From Symbiodinium natans (Eukaryota; Sar; Dinophyceae; Suessiales; Symbiodiniaceae): 64,000 nt of DNA. Under the pieces are notes generated by a model. The model saw nothing but the letters and a program-made list of their open reading frames with translations. It did not search any database and was not told the DNA's origin. The position numbers were made by a program, and so were the translations under genes. Location: assembly GCA_905221605.1 (NCBI GenBank), contig CAJNDS010002143.1:444061-508060 (forward strand), read 5' to 3'. This document shows positions 11,485-21,290 of this stretch, piece by piece. Within the stretch, counting starts at the first letter, position 1; each line of letters opens with the position of its first letter.

Positions 11485-11880
11485 ACGGGAACGGACGGTT
11501 TTTGCCGAACTGCACCCACAACCGACGGTCGTATACGGTCGTCAGCATGGATCGGATTGACGTCGGTCGTCAGCATGGATGGGGGTGACGTCGCCCAAGC
11601 GGCGATGCGCCGGGACGCCCAATTGGCCGCCCGTGACGACCTGCGACCCGGGTAGGTTTGCCGTTTTAGCAGTTTGCCAAGCCGCAGAGGCATCTGAGAT
11701 ATGACGCGATGTGATTCATGGTTTTGTAAATTCAAATTCCGATTATTGCATAATTGCATGTTCTGTGATGCAGACACTTGCATATGACATGTGTTGTTTC
11801 ACTGTTCTGACAGTGACCCACGGTCGTTTCTGGGCCTTCCTCTCTCTGGACGACACGCGCGTGTCCTGTCAGCCAGACCG
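11485..11880. other. No recognisable gene
   Basis: About 400 bp separating minus-strand LINE fragments from plus-strand ones. It contains a local duplication around 11531-11592 (GGTCGTCAGCATGGAT twice) and an AT-richer stretch at 11700-11800. No coding or structural signal recognised. Confidence 0.55.
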
Positions 11881-11884
11881 GGCG

Positions 11885-12310
11885 TGCGCTATTGTCCTGC
11901 TGTGCTGCCCCGCGCGCCCAGTACACGCTACGCACGGCGCTGACGGTCATGACCAGGCCAGTTATTGATGCGCGCCGCGCCCCGCAGTACCCATCACCGA
12001 CGGAGGAGTTTGCAGGCGAGCACGATGCGGAAGTCATGCTGCGTTTGCGCGAGCTCTTGGTCGATTTACCCCTTCATCTCCATGCCCTGGCAGCCAGGCG
12101 GGCCAGGCTACCCTGCAGGCTGGGAGGTCTGGTCATCCTCTCCGCCACCGATGGGCGTGCATCAGCCTTTTGTGCTTCCACGACACCCGCGCGTGGTGGC
12201 CGAAGGCGGGGTCGTACACCCACCTCATCGCCCAGGTGGAGGGTGGGGAGCAGGGGGAGAAGCTCAGGCCGGCCTTTTTCTTTCTTGCCCCTGGCAGGAG
12301 GAGCTAGAAC
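11885..12310 (+). pseudogene. LINE RT-thumb fragment, plus strand
   Basis: Plus strand, opposite to most copies. It encodes CCAAPRAQYTLRTALTV, TEEFAGEHDAEVMLRLRELL and LHLHALAARRARLPCRLGGL, matching the block after RT motif C in the minus-strand copies (CASPRAQYLLRN..PPEFAADYARSHDD). It degrades after about 12150. Fragment only. Confidence 0.7.
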
Positions 12311-12595
12311 CAGAAGATGAGCCAGGAGAACATGCCTTTGCTTACCTGGACGACACTTTCGTCGCGGCCTCCCAAGCTCGCGTTCACGCGCGCCTGGAAT
12401 GCCGCCGGCGTCAGCCCTCCCGGTTGGAGCGAAATCGCCTCGGACTCCGGCGATCCCGCCCTCAACACCGAGGGATTGTCGTCCTGGGTGTTCCCCTCGG
12501 CAGTGACGCCTTCGTTGCATGGGGCACAAGTCGCCGGACACCTCGCGGGCTGAGCCTCGTCGAGCCAAAGGCCGGACGGTAGGTTCAACACTGCT
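12310..12595 (+). pseudogene. LINE RT palm fragment, plus strand
   Basis: Plus strand. It encodes GEHAFAYLDDTFVAASQARV (RT motif C, YLDD), then after a frameshift WNAAGVSPPGWSEIASDSGD, and GIVVLGVPLGSDAFVA. Ends with VEPKAGR. In element order this block should precede the 11885-12310 block, so the two are separate insertions or a rearrangement. Confidence 0.72.
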
Positions 12596-12634
12596 CGCAG
12601 CCTACCGGGCGAAAGAGCGCACCTATCCGGAGCT

Positions 12635-13205
12635 GTGATGAGCTGTGCGGTCCCGCCGCTGCCACCTCACCGTGCTCGCATCGATGCATGGGAGCCGATG
12701 GAATGAAGACGCGTACTGGAAGGGAGCGCAGACTGCAATGAGACCGTTGCCAACGGCTGGGTGGCGTGACAGTTGTTCGTCAGCGGCGACGAGAGCGTCG
12801 TGCGCTGGGGCAAGCGCAGTGCCGTGTTCGCATCCCTTATGGCGCGCCGCTGGCCCGCCGCGTCCCACCAGGAGTACGTGGACTGCTGCCCATACCATCC
12901 ATACCACAAGCGCACCAAGGGCAGGAGCGCCGGAGCGACCTCTGATAGTTTGCGCAAGAACGCGGCGCGCAAGATCGTAGCGGACGCGTTGAGGCCGTCG
13001 AGCGACACGACACTGGCCGCAGAGTCGAGGTCGACAACGGCTCGCAGCATCCCGACAAGGCATCGGTGCCGGCGAGGCTGCGGGACACGAGAGTCGCGAT
13101 GCCGCGGATGCTGCCGCCAGGTTTACGGAGGGCGGCGAGGCGGGAGAGCACGAGGGCCGTGGGCACGTCGTCAGCGTCGTCAGCGTCGTCAAGCAGCATT
13201 TGGTA
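12635..13205 (-). pseudogene. LINE RT segment, downstream half of the interrupted copy
   Basis: Minus strand, reading away from the inserted YR element. It begins at the insertion point with QMLLDDADDADDVP, then VLSRLAALRKPGGSIRGIAT, a frameshift, AVVDLDSAASVVSLDG (RT motif A; Asp in SLDG) and RAAFLRKLSEVAPALLPLVR. The upstream half lies on the far side of the inserted element (19515-19870). Joining the two with one shared AT restores the frame. Degenerates and is truncated near 12635 next to a plus-strand LINE piece. Confidence 0.85.
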
Positions 13206-13347
13206 ATAAACATATCGGCGACTGCATGCAGATTTGGTTTTTCTGCGGCCAACAAAGCCGTACTGAATCGCATTGGCAGAATTAAGGCAAAAGTTGGCAG
13301 CTGATAATAGAACACAGACATGATAGCATCAGGAGTGTGACTCACCC
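13206..13347 (-). repeat. YR element repeat B2 (right end in sense)
   Basis: 142 bp, identical to 13579-13720 as read. Its outer edge (13206, plus strand ATAAACATATCGGCG) is the element end. The sense-strand end reads GTTTAT. Confidence 0.95.
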
Positions 13348-13464
13348 CATGCACATGCCTACGCGCCCTTGCGCTATCCAGTCTCAACGTACTAGCATCC
13401 CCCTGCGGCGCACAGCTGCCGTCCCCCCCATATGCGGTCAGAAACCAGGGTGGGCCAGGGAGGG

Positions 13465-13580
13465 AGAAAAGAGTTCTGCTGGCACGACTCCCTTGGCCTG
13501 AGCTAAGATCGTCGGTGCCTGATGTCGCGCCTGTTTATGTGTGCTGCACCATGCCTGCCCTAGCCTGACAGCACAAGCAT
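13465..13580 (-). repeat. YR element repeat A2 (internal)
   Basis: 116 bp matching 19399-19514 with one substitution (13504 T versus 19438 C). It abuts and overlaps B1 by AT at 13579-13580. This B1-A2 junction is equivalent to the circle junction expected when the two element ends are joined. Confidence 0.95.
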
Positions 13581-13720
13581 AAACATATCGGCGACTGCAT
13601 GCAGATTTGGTTTTTCTGCGGCCAACAAAGCCGTACTGAATCGCATTGGCAGAATTAAGGCAAAAGTTGGCAGCTGATAATAGAACACAGACATGATAGC
13701 ATCAGGAGTGTGACTCACCC
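13579..13720 (-). repeat. YR element repeat B1 (internal)
   Basis: 142 bp, identical to the terminal copy at 13206-13347. In sense it directly follows the RNase H coding end (stop near 13800) and precedes A2. Confidence 0.95.
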
Positions 13721-13799
13721 AACGCTGCTCCGATGTATTCACACTTTTCTGCCAACGATGCTCGACTGTCCACACGGTTCGGCTGGCGCCGCATGCTCC

Positions 13800-16136
13800 T
13801 CAGACGTGACTAACTTCAAACTGCTGACAACGTTTCCACATCACCCGCAAGGGTTGGAACCACAAGGATTGCGGGCACCACATCGGCCGAAGCTCGAAGC
13901 CATGAGCTGTGCTGAAAGGATCCTTGTCCAATTCTCTGCTGATTCCATCCGAATAATTGCTGTTACTGCCCACCCACTCGAGCCAGCATCGGACGTTGAG
14001 GAAATACAAGAGCAAATGAAACACCGCAACGATGCAATCCAGCTGCGGACCCCTAGCTGTGCCCTTGACAATGGAATAGAGTGCAGTCGTGTTGTCGCAC
14101 AGCCATAAAACGTCTCTTCCTGCGAAGATATTCCGAAAATTCATGAGGGTAATTGGCAACATGCAGCACTCACACAAAGCTATGGGATTTGCTCCAGCCC
14201 GCAACGCTGCAGGAGAATCCAAGCTTCCAGAAGTTGCTGCTGAAATTGCAAGTGCCCCCCCACTTTGTGACCTGTCACAGGGTCGTAAATCAGCACACCG
14301 CCCGAAGGGTTTGAATCAGCTTGCGCATCCGAGGCCACAACCAGGAAACCAAGCGCACTGGCTGTTACTTTGACTGTTCTAGGCACATGGAACTCCAAAA
14401 GCATCAGGAGCAAATTATACGCCCTGCACAGCTCCCGCGAATTGTCCCACGGATGCTTGTCACTGTACTGCCTGCGGCGCAAGGGGCCAAATGGAGCACG
14501 ACCAACACGCCCCCACTGCGCGAGGGCAATGAAGCCGCAAACGCCTCGAATCTTGGAGGCCTGCGCAGGGGTCGTGCGGCCTGCAGCCATCCTTGCGCGA
14601 ATCAACCCAACAGCTTTGTCCACAAGGCTCTGCTTGGCATGAAAGGAGACAGTCCATGAACTGAAGGCAGCGCTGGTGTCATGAGAAATACCGTATGAAA
14701 TACCCAAAAAATCGTTTTGCAGCGCGAGGTCTTGAGCCTTGGCTTCTTTAAAGGACTGGCCGCACTCAGTGGCCAACTCTTTCCACAGAGCTTGCCCATG
14801 CCCTCCTGCACACTCCAAATCATCTAAATGGCTGTCGTCCACGTAGAGGCTCACCATGAGATGCAGGACTCGCCTCCCAGCCGCCTCCAAGAAAAAGGAA
14901 AATCTCTCAAACTGAAAAACGCTGGCGGCAAATCCAAACAACAAGGCCCAACATGGAAAGACATGAACCTCTTTTGTTTGGGGATGTTGCACAGCCACGT
15001 TGTTGTGTCTGAGATGCCGAGGATGAACTGGCAAAATGCGGTACGCCTCCGGCAGATCTTCTGCAGCTGTGAAAAGGCGGGTGCTCTGCAACATGGTCAC
15101 TGCTCCTTCACGCGCTGCCCACGCTCCAAGCGCTCGAGCAGCCACGGCAGGCATCATGGCAGAGACCATACTGAAACGTTCCGAAAAAAGCCGTGGCAAG
15201 ATTTTGCATGCCAGCTTTAGCATCATCGATGCGTCTGCGCTTCCCGTCCGGCTGAGTATGCACAAAGGCAGGCACTACAGACCAAGAGTCTTTGCCATAT
15301 TCCACATCCAGCGACTCCACGGTTACAGGCGCGCCCGCTTTGCCATTGGCCACTTCCTTCTGGCAACTGGCCCAAAGGAATTGCAGCTCATCCTGGTCAA
15401 AATGTCTCCGGCCGTACTGCTGCAACACGGCTGGGCCTGTGCCACACAAGGTGGCCTCATCGATGTCGGGAACCTCATCAACTGCTGTCCAGATGCTGAC
15501 CGTCTCAAGCTGACCAATCAACGCAAAGCCTTGCAAAAATCCCAGAGGCAGAGTCCTGTCCGGCCACTTCATGAGGATTATCAAGGCAGCAATGAGCCCA
15601 ACATGGATGTGCCCTGCCACACTGTTGATTGACGGATGCAAAAATTTTCGCAAATGGCGGGATAGGGGCTGGCAGCGGCGCGACAATTCCTGCAGCAGGT
15701 CGCGGCCTAACTTGCGGTGGTCTCGCAAAACCGGCAAGCAATGAATGGCACACCACGCCGCAAAAGAAAAATCTGCAGAGCATGCCAAATCATCAAACGG
15801 CAACCTCTCCTCATGGGATGCTTTACAGCATGCTCGGAATAGGGCTTCCTTGCTTTGGTGAGGAAGAACTTTGCTGGGCAACGCACCTTTTTGGGCCAGG
15901 ACTGTTGTCTGCAATCCCAAGCTTGGCTGAACCTTGGCAGTTGCTGTTAGGTGACTTGTGTTGACATCCACTCGATGATCGGCAGTCCATTGGTGAAACA
16001 ACGTGAAAAACGGATGGTTGAACAAATCTTGCAGCATGGGCAATGCAAAGCCATGCAGCGCTTCTCTCGGAAACATGAAGCGGAAACCACTGACAATGGC
16101 TTCCTGGCAAAACTCCAGCTGGACTGCTGGTGGCAA
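13800..16136 (-). CDS. Reverse transcriptase-RNase H of the YR element (two frameshifts)
   Basis: Reads through three frames on the minus strand. Frame 1 (16136-15108) is an N-terminal region with KDSWSVVPAFVHTQPDGKRR. Frame 2 (15265-14180) has RT motifs: TAAEDLPEAYRILPVHP (motif A type), WALLFGFAASVFQFERF (motif B region) and MVSLYVDDSHLDDL (catalytic YVDD). It then starts RNase H with VVASDAQADSNPSGG. Frame 3 (14222-13800) finishes RNase H with ALCECC, WLCDNTTALYSIVKG and WVGSNSNYSDGISREL. The D, E, D, D catalytic positions are visible. The RT-RH order with WLCDN and SDG..R fits DIRS-type elements. Two frameshifts mean this copy is probably inactive, or that its sequence contains indel errors. 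No methyltransferase domain is seen. Confidence 0.92.
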
Positions 16137-16208
16137 CGCGGCGGCACAACTGCCAGACTGCAGACTGGCCCCAAGCGAAGTCTCTGGCCCGCCCTCGCCT
16201 GGGCACCA

Positions 16209-17399
16209 TCAGGCCTTGCGGGCCCTTTCCGCCTGCTTGCAGTTGATGCCACGGTGGTTGCTCATGCCACAGACTCGCGCTTGCCGGGAACCTACCTGCA
16301 CATTGCACACGTGCAGCTGCTTCTTGGGGCAAGGGCCCGACTTGACACACTGGCCACGGTTCCAATCCTGGCAGATGGCTTTGCCATCCTTCAGCGCAGT
16401 AGCATAGTAAACAGTCTTGGACTTCCTGGTGCTTTCAAGCTCCGCAGCAGGCGGAGGTGGCACGTCAGCTGAGCTTGGCAAACTCCACACTGCTTGCCTC
16501 TCAGTGTAGACTTCTCGAATGACGGCGCCGATCGTGCGCTTGCTGCCCCGAAACCGCTCACACCAGAGAGCCCTGTCCTCCTCTTCTTTGGTCACGATTT
16601 CTGGCAAGCGGCTCACGGGCATTGACATGACATACTTCTGCACCCTATGAAAATGCGCCATGCAAACATCCAGCGGGCAAAAAACATAGCTGCATGGGTC
16701 AGAATGCACATCTTCAGGAGAAGTCGGGACATCAGGCGGCGCAAACGTGCCTGCTTTAGCGAAAGCCACCATCAGCATCTCCAGCTGGATCAAAAAATTG
16801 GCTACATTTTCTTCGACATGGTCCTCTACCGTTTCAGCATGGACAATGTGCACACCCTCCGTGACCTTGGTGCGCTTCTTTTCACCGCTGAGCTGTGCTG
16901 CCAACGATTTGACTTTGAGGACTTTGTGAATGGTGAGGAGTCTGCTTTTGAAAAGGCGATTGAGATTTGACACCAGCAAATCTGACGGCGTGCGAGCTGC
17001 CGGATACCTCATCCGATAGCGCCCCCAAAAGGCAACGTGAAGAGACTCAAGCTCTTCTGTGCCCAACAAAGCTTCCAGCTCAGGGGTTTCGAGACCTTTG
17101 CGCTTCTTGTCAGCTGCTTTCTGGACAGCTTCGACTACTGCCGCCCAGGCTTTGCGAACTCTAGCCGTTTGCACGCCCTTGTTCGACAAATCCTGCACTT
17201 TGTCAATCACATGGACCCTAACCTCATCGTCATTCGTGACGAACTTGGCAAAGTCTTCAAGGCTACGGCATCCCTCATTGACTAAGAAGGCGCCGACTTT
17301 TTCATTGACATTGAACTTGAGGCACAGCTCCTTGAAGAGCTCGGAAGGGTCATCCGCAGGCTGTGCTGGGGGTTGCAGGTCTGCCACTGTCAGAGCCAT
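16209..17399 (-). CDS. Gag-like protein of the YR element
   Basis: Single open frame; I choose the Met at 17399 (MALTVADLQPPAQPADD), about 397 residues, because the upstream extension is low-complexity and overlaps the preceding ORF. The middle is helical and charged (LGTEELESLHVAFWGRYRMR). Residues about 330-390 carry a Cys/His cluster ICQDWNRGQCVKSGPC..LHVC, spaced C-x7-C-x5-C-x5-H, resembling a CCCH nucleic-acid-binding finger. Position between the recombinase-like ORF and the RT ORF, and the finger near the C-terminus, make Gag the best reading. No sequence homologue is recognised from memory beyond that general architecture. Confidence 0.8.
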   Translation of the reverse strand: MALTVADLQPPAQPADDPSELFKELCLKFNVNEKVGAFLVNEGCRSLEDFAKFVTNDDEVRVHVIDKVQDLSNKGVQTARVRKAWAAVVEAVQKAADKKRKGLETPELEALLGTEELESLHVAFWGRYRMRYPAARTPSDLLVSNLNRLFKSRLLTIHKVLKVKSLAAQLSGEKKRTKVTEGVHIVHAETVEDHVEENVANFLIQLEMLMVAFAKAGTFAPPDVPTSPEDVHSDPCSYVFCPLDVCMAHFHRVQKYVMSMPVSRLPEIVTKEEEDRALWCERFRGSKRTIGAVIREVYTERQAVWSLPSSADVPPPPAAELESTRKSKTVYYATALKDGKAICQDWNRGQCVKSGPCPKKQLHVCNVQVGSRQARVCGMSNHRGINCKQAERARKA

Positions 17400-17488
17400 G
17401 CTACTGGCTGAGAGCGAGCGCTGCTCAAAGAACAAGGCCACTACGAAGCTACAAGAAAAAAGGAGTCCTGACTGCGGCAACTTCAAGG

Positions 17489-19367
17489 CTAAAAACACCG
17501 CTGGCGCTCTTTGCGCGACGCAGACATGGGTGGGTAACAAGCACGCGCTTCGGTACGCTTCTTGATTTCTTGCGCTGAAACCACCTGGCTCTTTAGATGC
17601 TCTGGCAACAAGAAAACGCAAGCTGTACAAAAAGGACGATTTGCACTGACCGCCTCAGACAAGGAGTCAAACCTCAAAGCTTTTCCTTTGAAGATGCCGT
17701 TCTTCAGCTTCTGACGCCATGAGCATACAGGGCCCACAGCATCCGCGCGGCACAGATGCATGAGAGCGCCGCGTCGGCCCGCTGACACCCAACTCTGAGG
17801 ATCAAAGACACGCTTCCCACATGGTCGCGATGGCTGCAAAGAAGGCTGGCGAGGCACATACCTTCGATTTTCCATGTGTTTCAGGTGACCTGGGGCCCGT
17901 GCTGCAAACTCCGCCTTCGCAGAGAAGTCCGCGTAGGTTGCTGCCTCCTCTTGCCAGGACTGCACCGTGGCCGCTGGCTGACGTGTCCACCAAGCCCGAA
18001 AATCCTGCCAGGACGACACGTTCGCCTCCAAAGAAGCAGCGAACGTCAAAGCGTGAAGCGCCTTGCTCTGCACTTCGTTCCCCTCGCGCTGGCCACTATA
18101 GCGGAAAGGCATGGAATTTCTGGTTGCCCTGCGATCGCGAATTGCCGCCTCGTCCATCTGCCACCCTCCCACATCAAAGCGCTCAGGCCATGGGGCACCG
18201 CGGCAATCTAGCGCTGTGGGAGCGCAGCGTCGGAAGGAGTACGAAGACACGGGCGGCGAATCCGCGCACAAGACATCTGCCAGCTGTCGCTGCGCCATGT
18301 CATTGAACTGAGACAGGGACACAGCGCGACCATCAATGTGGCAAATGAAAACAGGCGGGCTTGCCTGGTAGCAAGGCAAAGCTTGCGTGCTGTGCCATCC
18401 ATCCCAGATGCAGCGCAATGACTCTTCCAGCACCGGCAATCTCGGCACGAACCAACTGAATCGCCCTACTGACCGGCACCATGCGCAAAGCATGTCGATA
18501 TCGCAGCGGCATGAACGCCAAGACCACCATCACAGACAAGACGCACGCTGATGCCAGTTGCTGAGTTCTGGCCTCTTGCGCACGGCTGCAGAGGAAACCC
18601 ACCATAAAAGGCTCCAGCGGCACAGCCTGCCCTCGCTCCCCAGAATCGCGCAGCTCCGCCTGGTGCACAGTGCGGGGCACAGGAACTGCTTCCATATCAA
18701 GAGGCGCTTGCAAGTGTCGGGCAAGCCAGGCCAAGCGATCGTAGCATGCCTTCGGCACAGATGTCCCTTTTCCTTCGGAGGAGATGTTGATGTAATCTTC
18801 TACAAGAACTGCCGGGACGCCAGCCCCGAACTGAAGAGCTGCGCTGGACGGATTTTGACTGCGGACATGGCTCCACAATCGTTGCCACTCAGCTAGCGCA
18901 GCTTTCACCGTACGCGGCTCAAATCCCAATAGACGCGCAGACAATGACTTGACACGTCGCTGCAACATGGCTTCATCGACCACTCCAGCTTTGACACCAA
19001 ATGCTGGCGCCCAGGACATTGACAACTGAATGGCTCGGTTTACTTGCAACTGGCGCTGAATGAAATCAACCTTTACAGTGAGTGGTTTGAGCATACCTTG
19101 CGTCGCTTTAGCACGCACATGAGGCTTGCGCATCCGTGGGCCGCACGCTATGTGACCGACTTGCAGCAAGTCTTTTGCAATGACATAACCATCTGATCTG
19201 CACTCTCTTGCCTGTACCCAAGCAGCCTTGAGCGGCTCTGATGTCGGCAAATGCGTGTCAGTAAAGAAGAAGGCTAAATCATCCACCGTTTCCAGGCCTT
19301 CACGCGAAGCCCAATCCAGCAAATCCGAATAGCCATGCTTCGTCAGCCACTCCTTGATGGCATCCAT
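17489..19367 (-). CDS. Tyrosine recombinase-like protein of the YR element (one frameshift)
   Basis: First ORF of the element. Frame 1 (19367-18333) starts MDAIKEWLTKHGYSDLLDWA and includes SVMVVLAFMPLRYRHALRMV, candidate box I with the first Arg. Frame 2 (18493-17489) has ADSPPVSSYSFRRCAPTALD followed by FDVGGWQ, candidate box II (H/Y-x-x-R then G-G-W) with Tyr at the usual His, and RNSMPFRYSGQREG, a candidate catalytic Tyr. The shift falls about 18400-18490. Length (about 600 residues in total) and the spacing of R, xSFRR, GGW and Y fit YR recombinases of DIRS elements, but the boxes are divergent. The split-repeat ends support the assignment independently. Confidence 0.75.
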
Positions 19368-19398
19368 GGCTGAAGGCTCATGGCCTTTCTCTTTTCTA

Positions 19399-19514
19399 AG
19401 AAAAGAGTTCTGCTGGCACGACTCCCTTGGCCTGAGCCAAGATCGTCGGTGCCTGATGTCGCGCCTGTTTATGTGTGCTGCACCATGCCTGCCCTAGCCT
19501 GACAGCACAAGCAT
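19399..19514 (-). repeat. YR element repeat A1 (left end in sense)
   Basis: 116-bp terminal copy of A. In sense the element begins ATGCTTGTGCTGTCAGGC. The flanking LINE sequence ends ...CACGGCC immediately before it. Confidence 0.95.
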
Positions 19515-19870
19515 GGCCGTGGGTCGCGCCCGACGGCCCGGCAACGGTGCCACGTCTGGCAGTCCGCAGACCCTGAGCCGACGGCGGCGGCATCGGTACA
19601 GGGCAGCGAAGGCGTCGTCCGTCCCAGGGCGATGGCGAGACCTCTCCCCTCCGCAGATTGACACAGGCCAGTGCCCAGCGTCGCTCGCCCCCTCCCTCAT
19701 CATAGGCATAGGCATCAGTGGTGACGTTTGCACGATGGGCAGATGCACTGCAACGACGAATGCTTCGCTGTGTGCTTGGTTGCGTGCGAGTTGCAAAAGA
19801 AGGAGGATGAAACACAGATTGATTGCAGCGTTGCACATACACCCTGTGGACACCTGGTTTCGCCAACTAG
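19515..19870 (-). pseudogene. LINE segment upstream of the YR insertion
   Basis: Minus strand. It encodes GLRTARRGTVAGPSGATHG, a conserved block just upstream of the RT domain, reading into the YR element boundary. Joined to 13205 with one AT it continues HGHYQMLLDDADD in frame with the downstream half. Other frames further 5' (EGASDAGHWPVSICGGERSR) are degraded. Only the 3' half of this LINE is present. Confidence 0.82.
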
Positions 19871-20740
19871 CACGACGTCAGCACAACTTCGCTTTCCAAA
19901 TGTTGCGAGTTCCCAATTGGGCCGCGGCTGTTGTCAAATGGTGTCCAGACAGTAACTGGCAAGCAAATTTTGTTTTACAACTACATCGTCGACCCGCACT
20001 GAAGGCTTCGTCGCCGGGCCGCCTCTGTTAGTGCTCGCCACGTGTCGCACTTCCCCTGAAGTTTGTCTTCGCGTTTCGCCTGACGCCTGAAGCTTGAGAT
20101 TCCTGTCTTTGCGCACGTCCCTCGAGTGTGGGCAACAGGTCACCGACAATGCCACGGACGGCGCCACCCAGCTTCTGAATGGCGACGAGGCGCCGACACC
20201 AATGGCACGCCCTATGGCCGGGGGCACGCAAGCCTGAGCAGAGAACCAACATCAACGAACGCCGGTTTGGGTATCGACGTCGCCACTGCACGGGGCTGTG
20301 GGGGAGGGCGGGCGGGGGGAAGGCCCAGAGGGCATCTCCAACACTGCCGTTTGCAGAGCATATGTTTGGTGTTGTGGGGGCGCAACCCCGTGCATTCGGC
20401 ATCTGAAGTATGTTGGCCATGTCAACAAAATAACATTGACGTCTGCAATTCCAAGATGTCTCGAGGCTAGATTCTGCGGGCAATGCATCTTGAGCGTTGA
20501 GCTCAGCCAACCCGGCAGCACCACAGGGAATTGCATGATTAGGACGGTCATGCAGCACTCACGTCCACAACCCTTCTTGCGTCTGCAGATGCCGGTCTGA
20601 AAGTCAGGGGCGGCCACATGGAGTCGCTGCTGTGTTATCTCATTGACGCCATGCCTTTAAGGGAACCTTGCAGGGCAAGGCCAAGAGGCACTCCTGCTGT
20701 CAAAGCGCCTGCAAACGCTCCAAGAAGCGGTCTGCTACAG
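19871..20740. other. No recognisable gene
   Basis: About 870 bp between two LINE fragments; no conserved motifs, arrays or RNA genes recognised on either strand. Confidence 0.5.
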
Positions 20741-20929
20741 CTACACGCAAACGCGCTCAAAGCCGAGGAAACTGTCAGCCTCGGTGACGACTTGCCCTCG
20801 CGCCCCCAGAACGAACAAATTCAGCCTCGAATGATGCGTTTGAAGTGGCAAACTCCAGTTCCAAAGACGTACAGTGATTGTTACCTTACACATGTGCGAA
20901 TTGCCCCAAAAAAAGGGTTGAGGCACCGG

Positions 20930-21290
20930 GACGCACGCTGGAGCTCGGGTTATGCGCGTGCCGAGGCGTTGCGTCGCGGCCCAAGTGGCGGCGGCAGGGT
21001 GGGAGTCACCTGCCCGCGCAAGTGGCGACACGAGCGTGGTGTCGACAGCATGCTGGGCACCCTCTGCTTAGAATGGTCAACCCGTTGCACATGCTGCGCG
21101 CGTCTCGGACAACCATCGGCAGGTGCATGTCCGCCGGCTGCACGTTGCGTGTGCCCGATGTAGGGGACGGCCCACTCGGCATGCACGGGCACCGGACGCA
21201 GCGTACGCGGCACGATGATCTCCCAGTGGATCGAGTTTTGGACATTTCAGCTCAGGTCCGAGGTCTCGGGCTTTGTCCCTGACCAAAGCC
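20930..21290 (-). pseudogene. LINE linker-endonuclease fragment
   Basis: Minus strand. 21286-21080 encodes CPKLDPLGDHRAAYAASGAR, the C..LD.LGDHRAA linker, then ACRVGRPLHRAHA. After shifts, the region about 21060-20940 encodes SPLARAGDSHPAAATWAATQ, the continuation of DTTLVSPL.R.G. It belongs to the same LINE family as the 4-13 kb cluster, with many frameshifts. Confidence 0.68.

Larger units (their letters stand above)
13206..19514 (-). mobile_element. YR (DIRS/PAT/Ngaro-like) retrotransposon with split direct repeats
   Basis: 6,309-bp element transcribed on the minus strand. Its ends are split direct repeats: in sense order A1 (19514-19399), body, B1 (13720-13579), A2 (13580-13465), a 117-bp spacer, B2 (13347-13206). 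A1/A2 are 116 bp with one difference; B1/B2 are 142 bp, identical as read. B1 and A2 overlap by 2 bp (AT). This terminal layout is diagnostic for PAT/Ngaro-type tyrosine-recombinase retrotransposons and differs from LTR elements. The body encodes a YR-like ORF, a Gag-like ORF with a CCCH motif, and RT plus RNase H, with a few frameshifts. It lies inside a LINE coding region with no target duplication beyond a shared AT. The near-identical repeats imply recent insertion. Confidence 0.94.

Noticed and set aside
13201-13730. LTR pair or simple tandem duplication
   Set aside because: The repeats are interleaved (B, A, B overlapping by 2 bp, with the other A 5.7 kb away), which fits split direct repeats, not LTRs.
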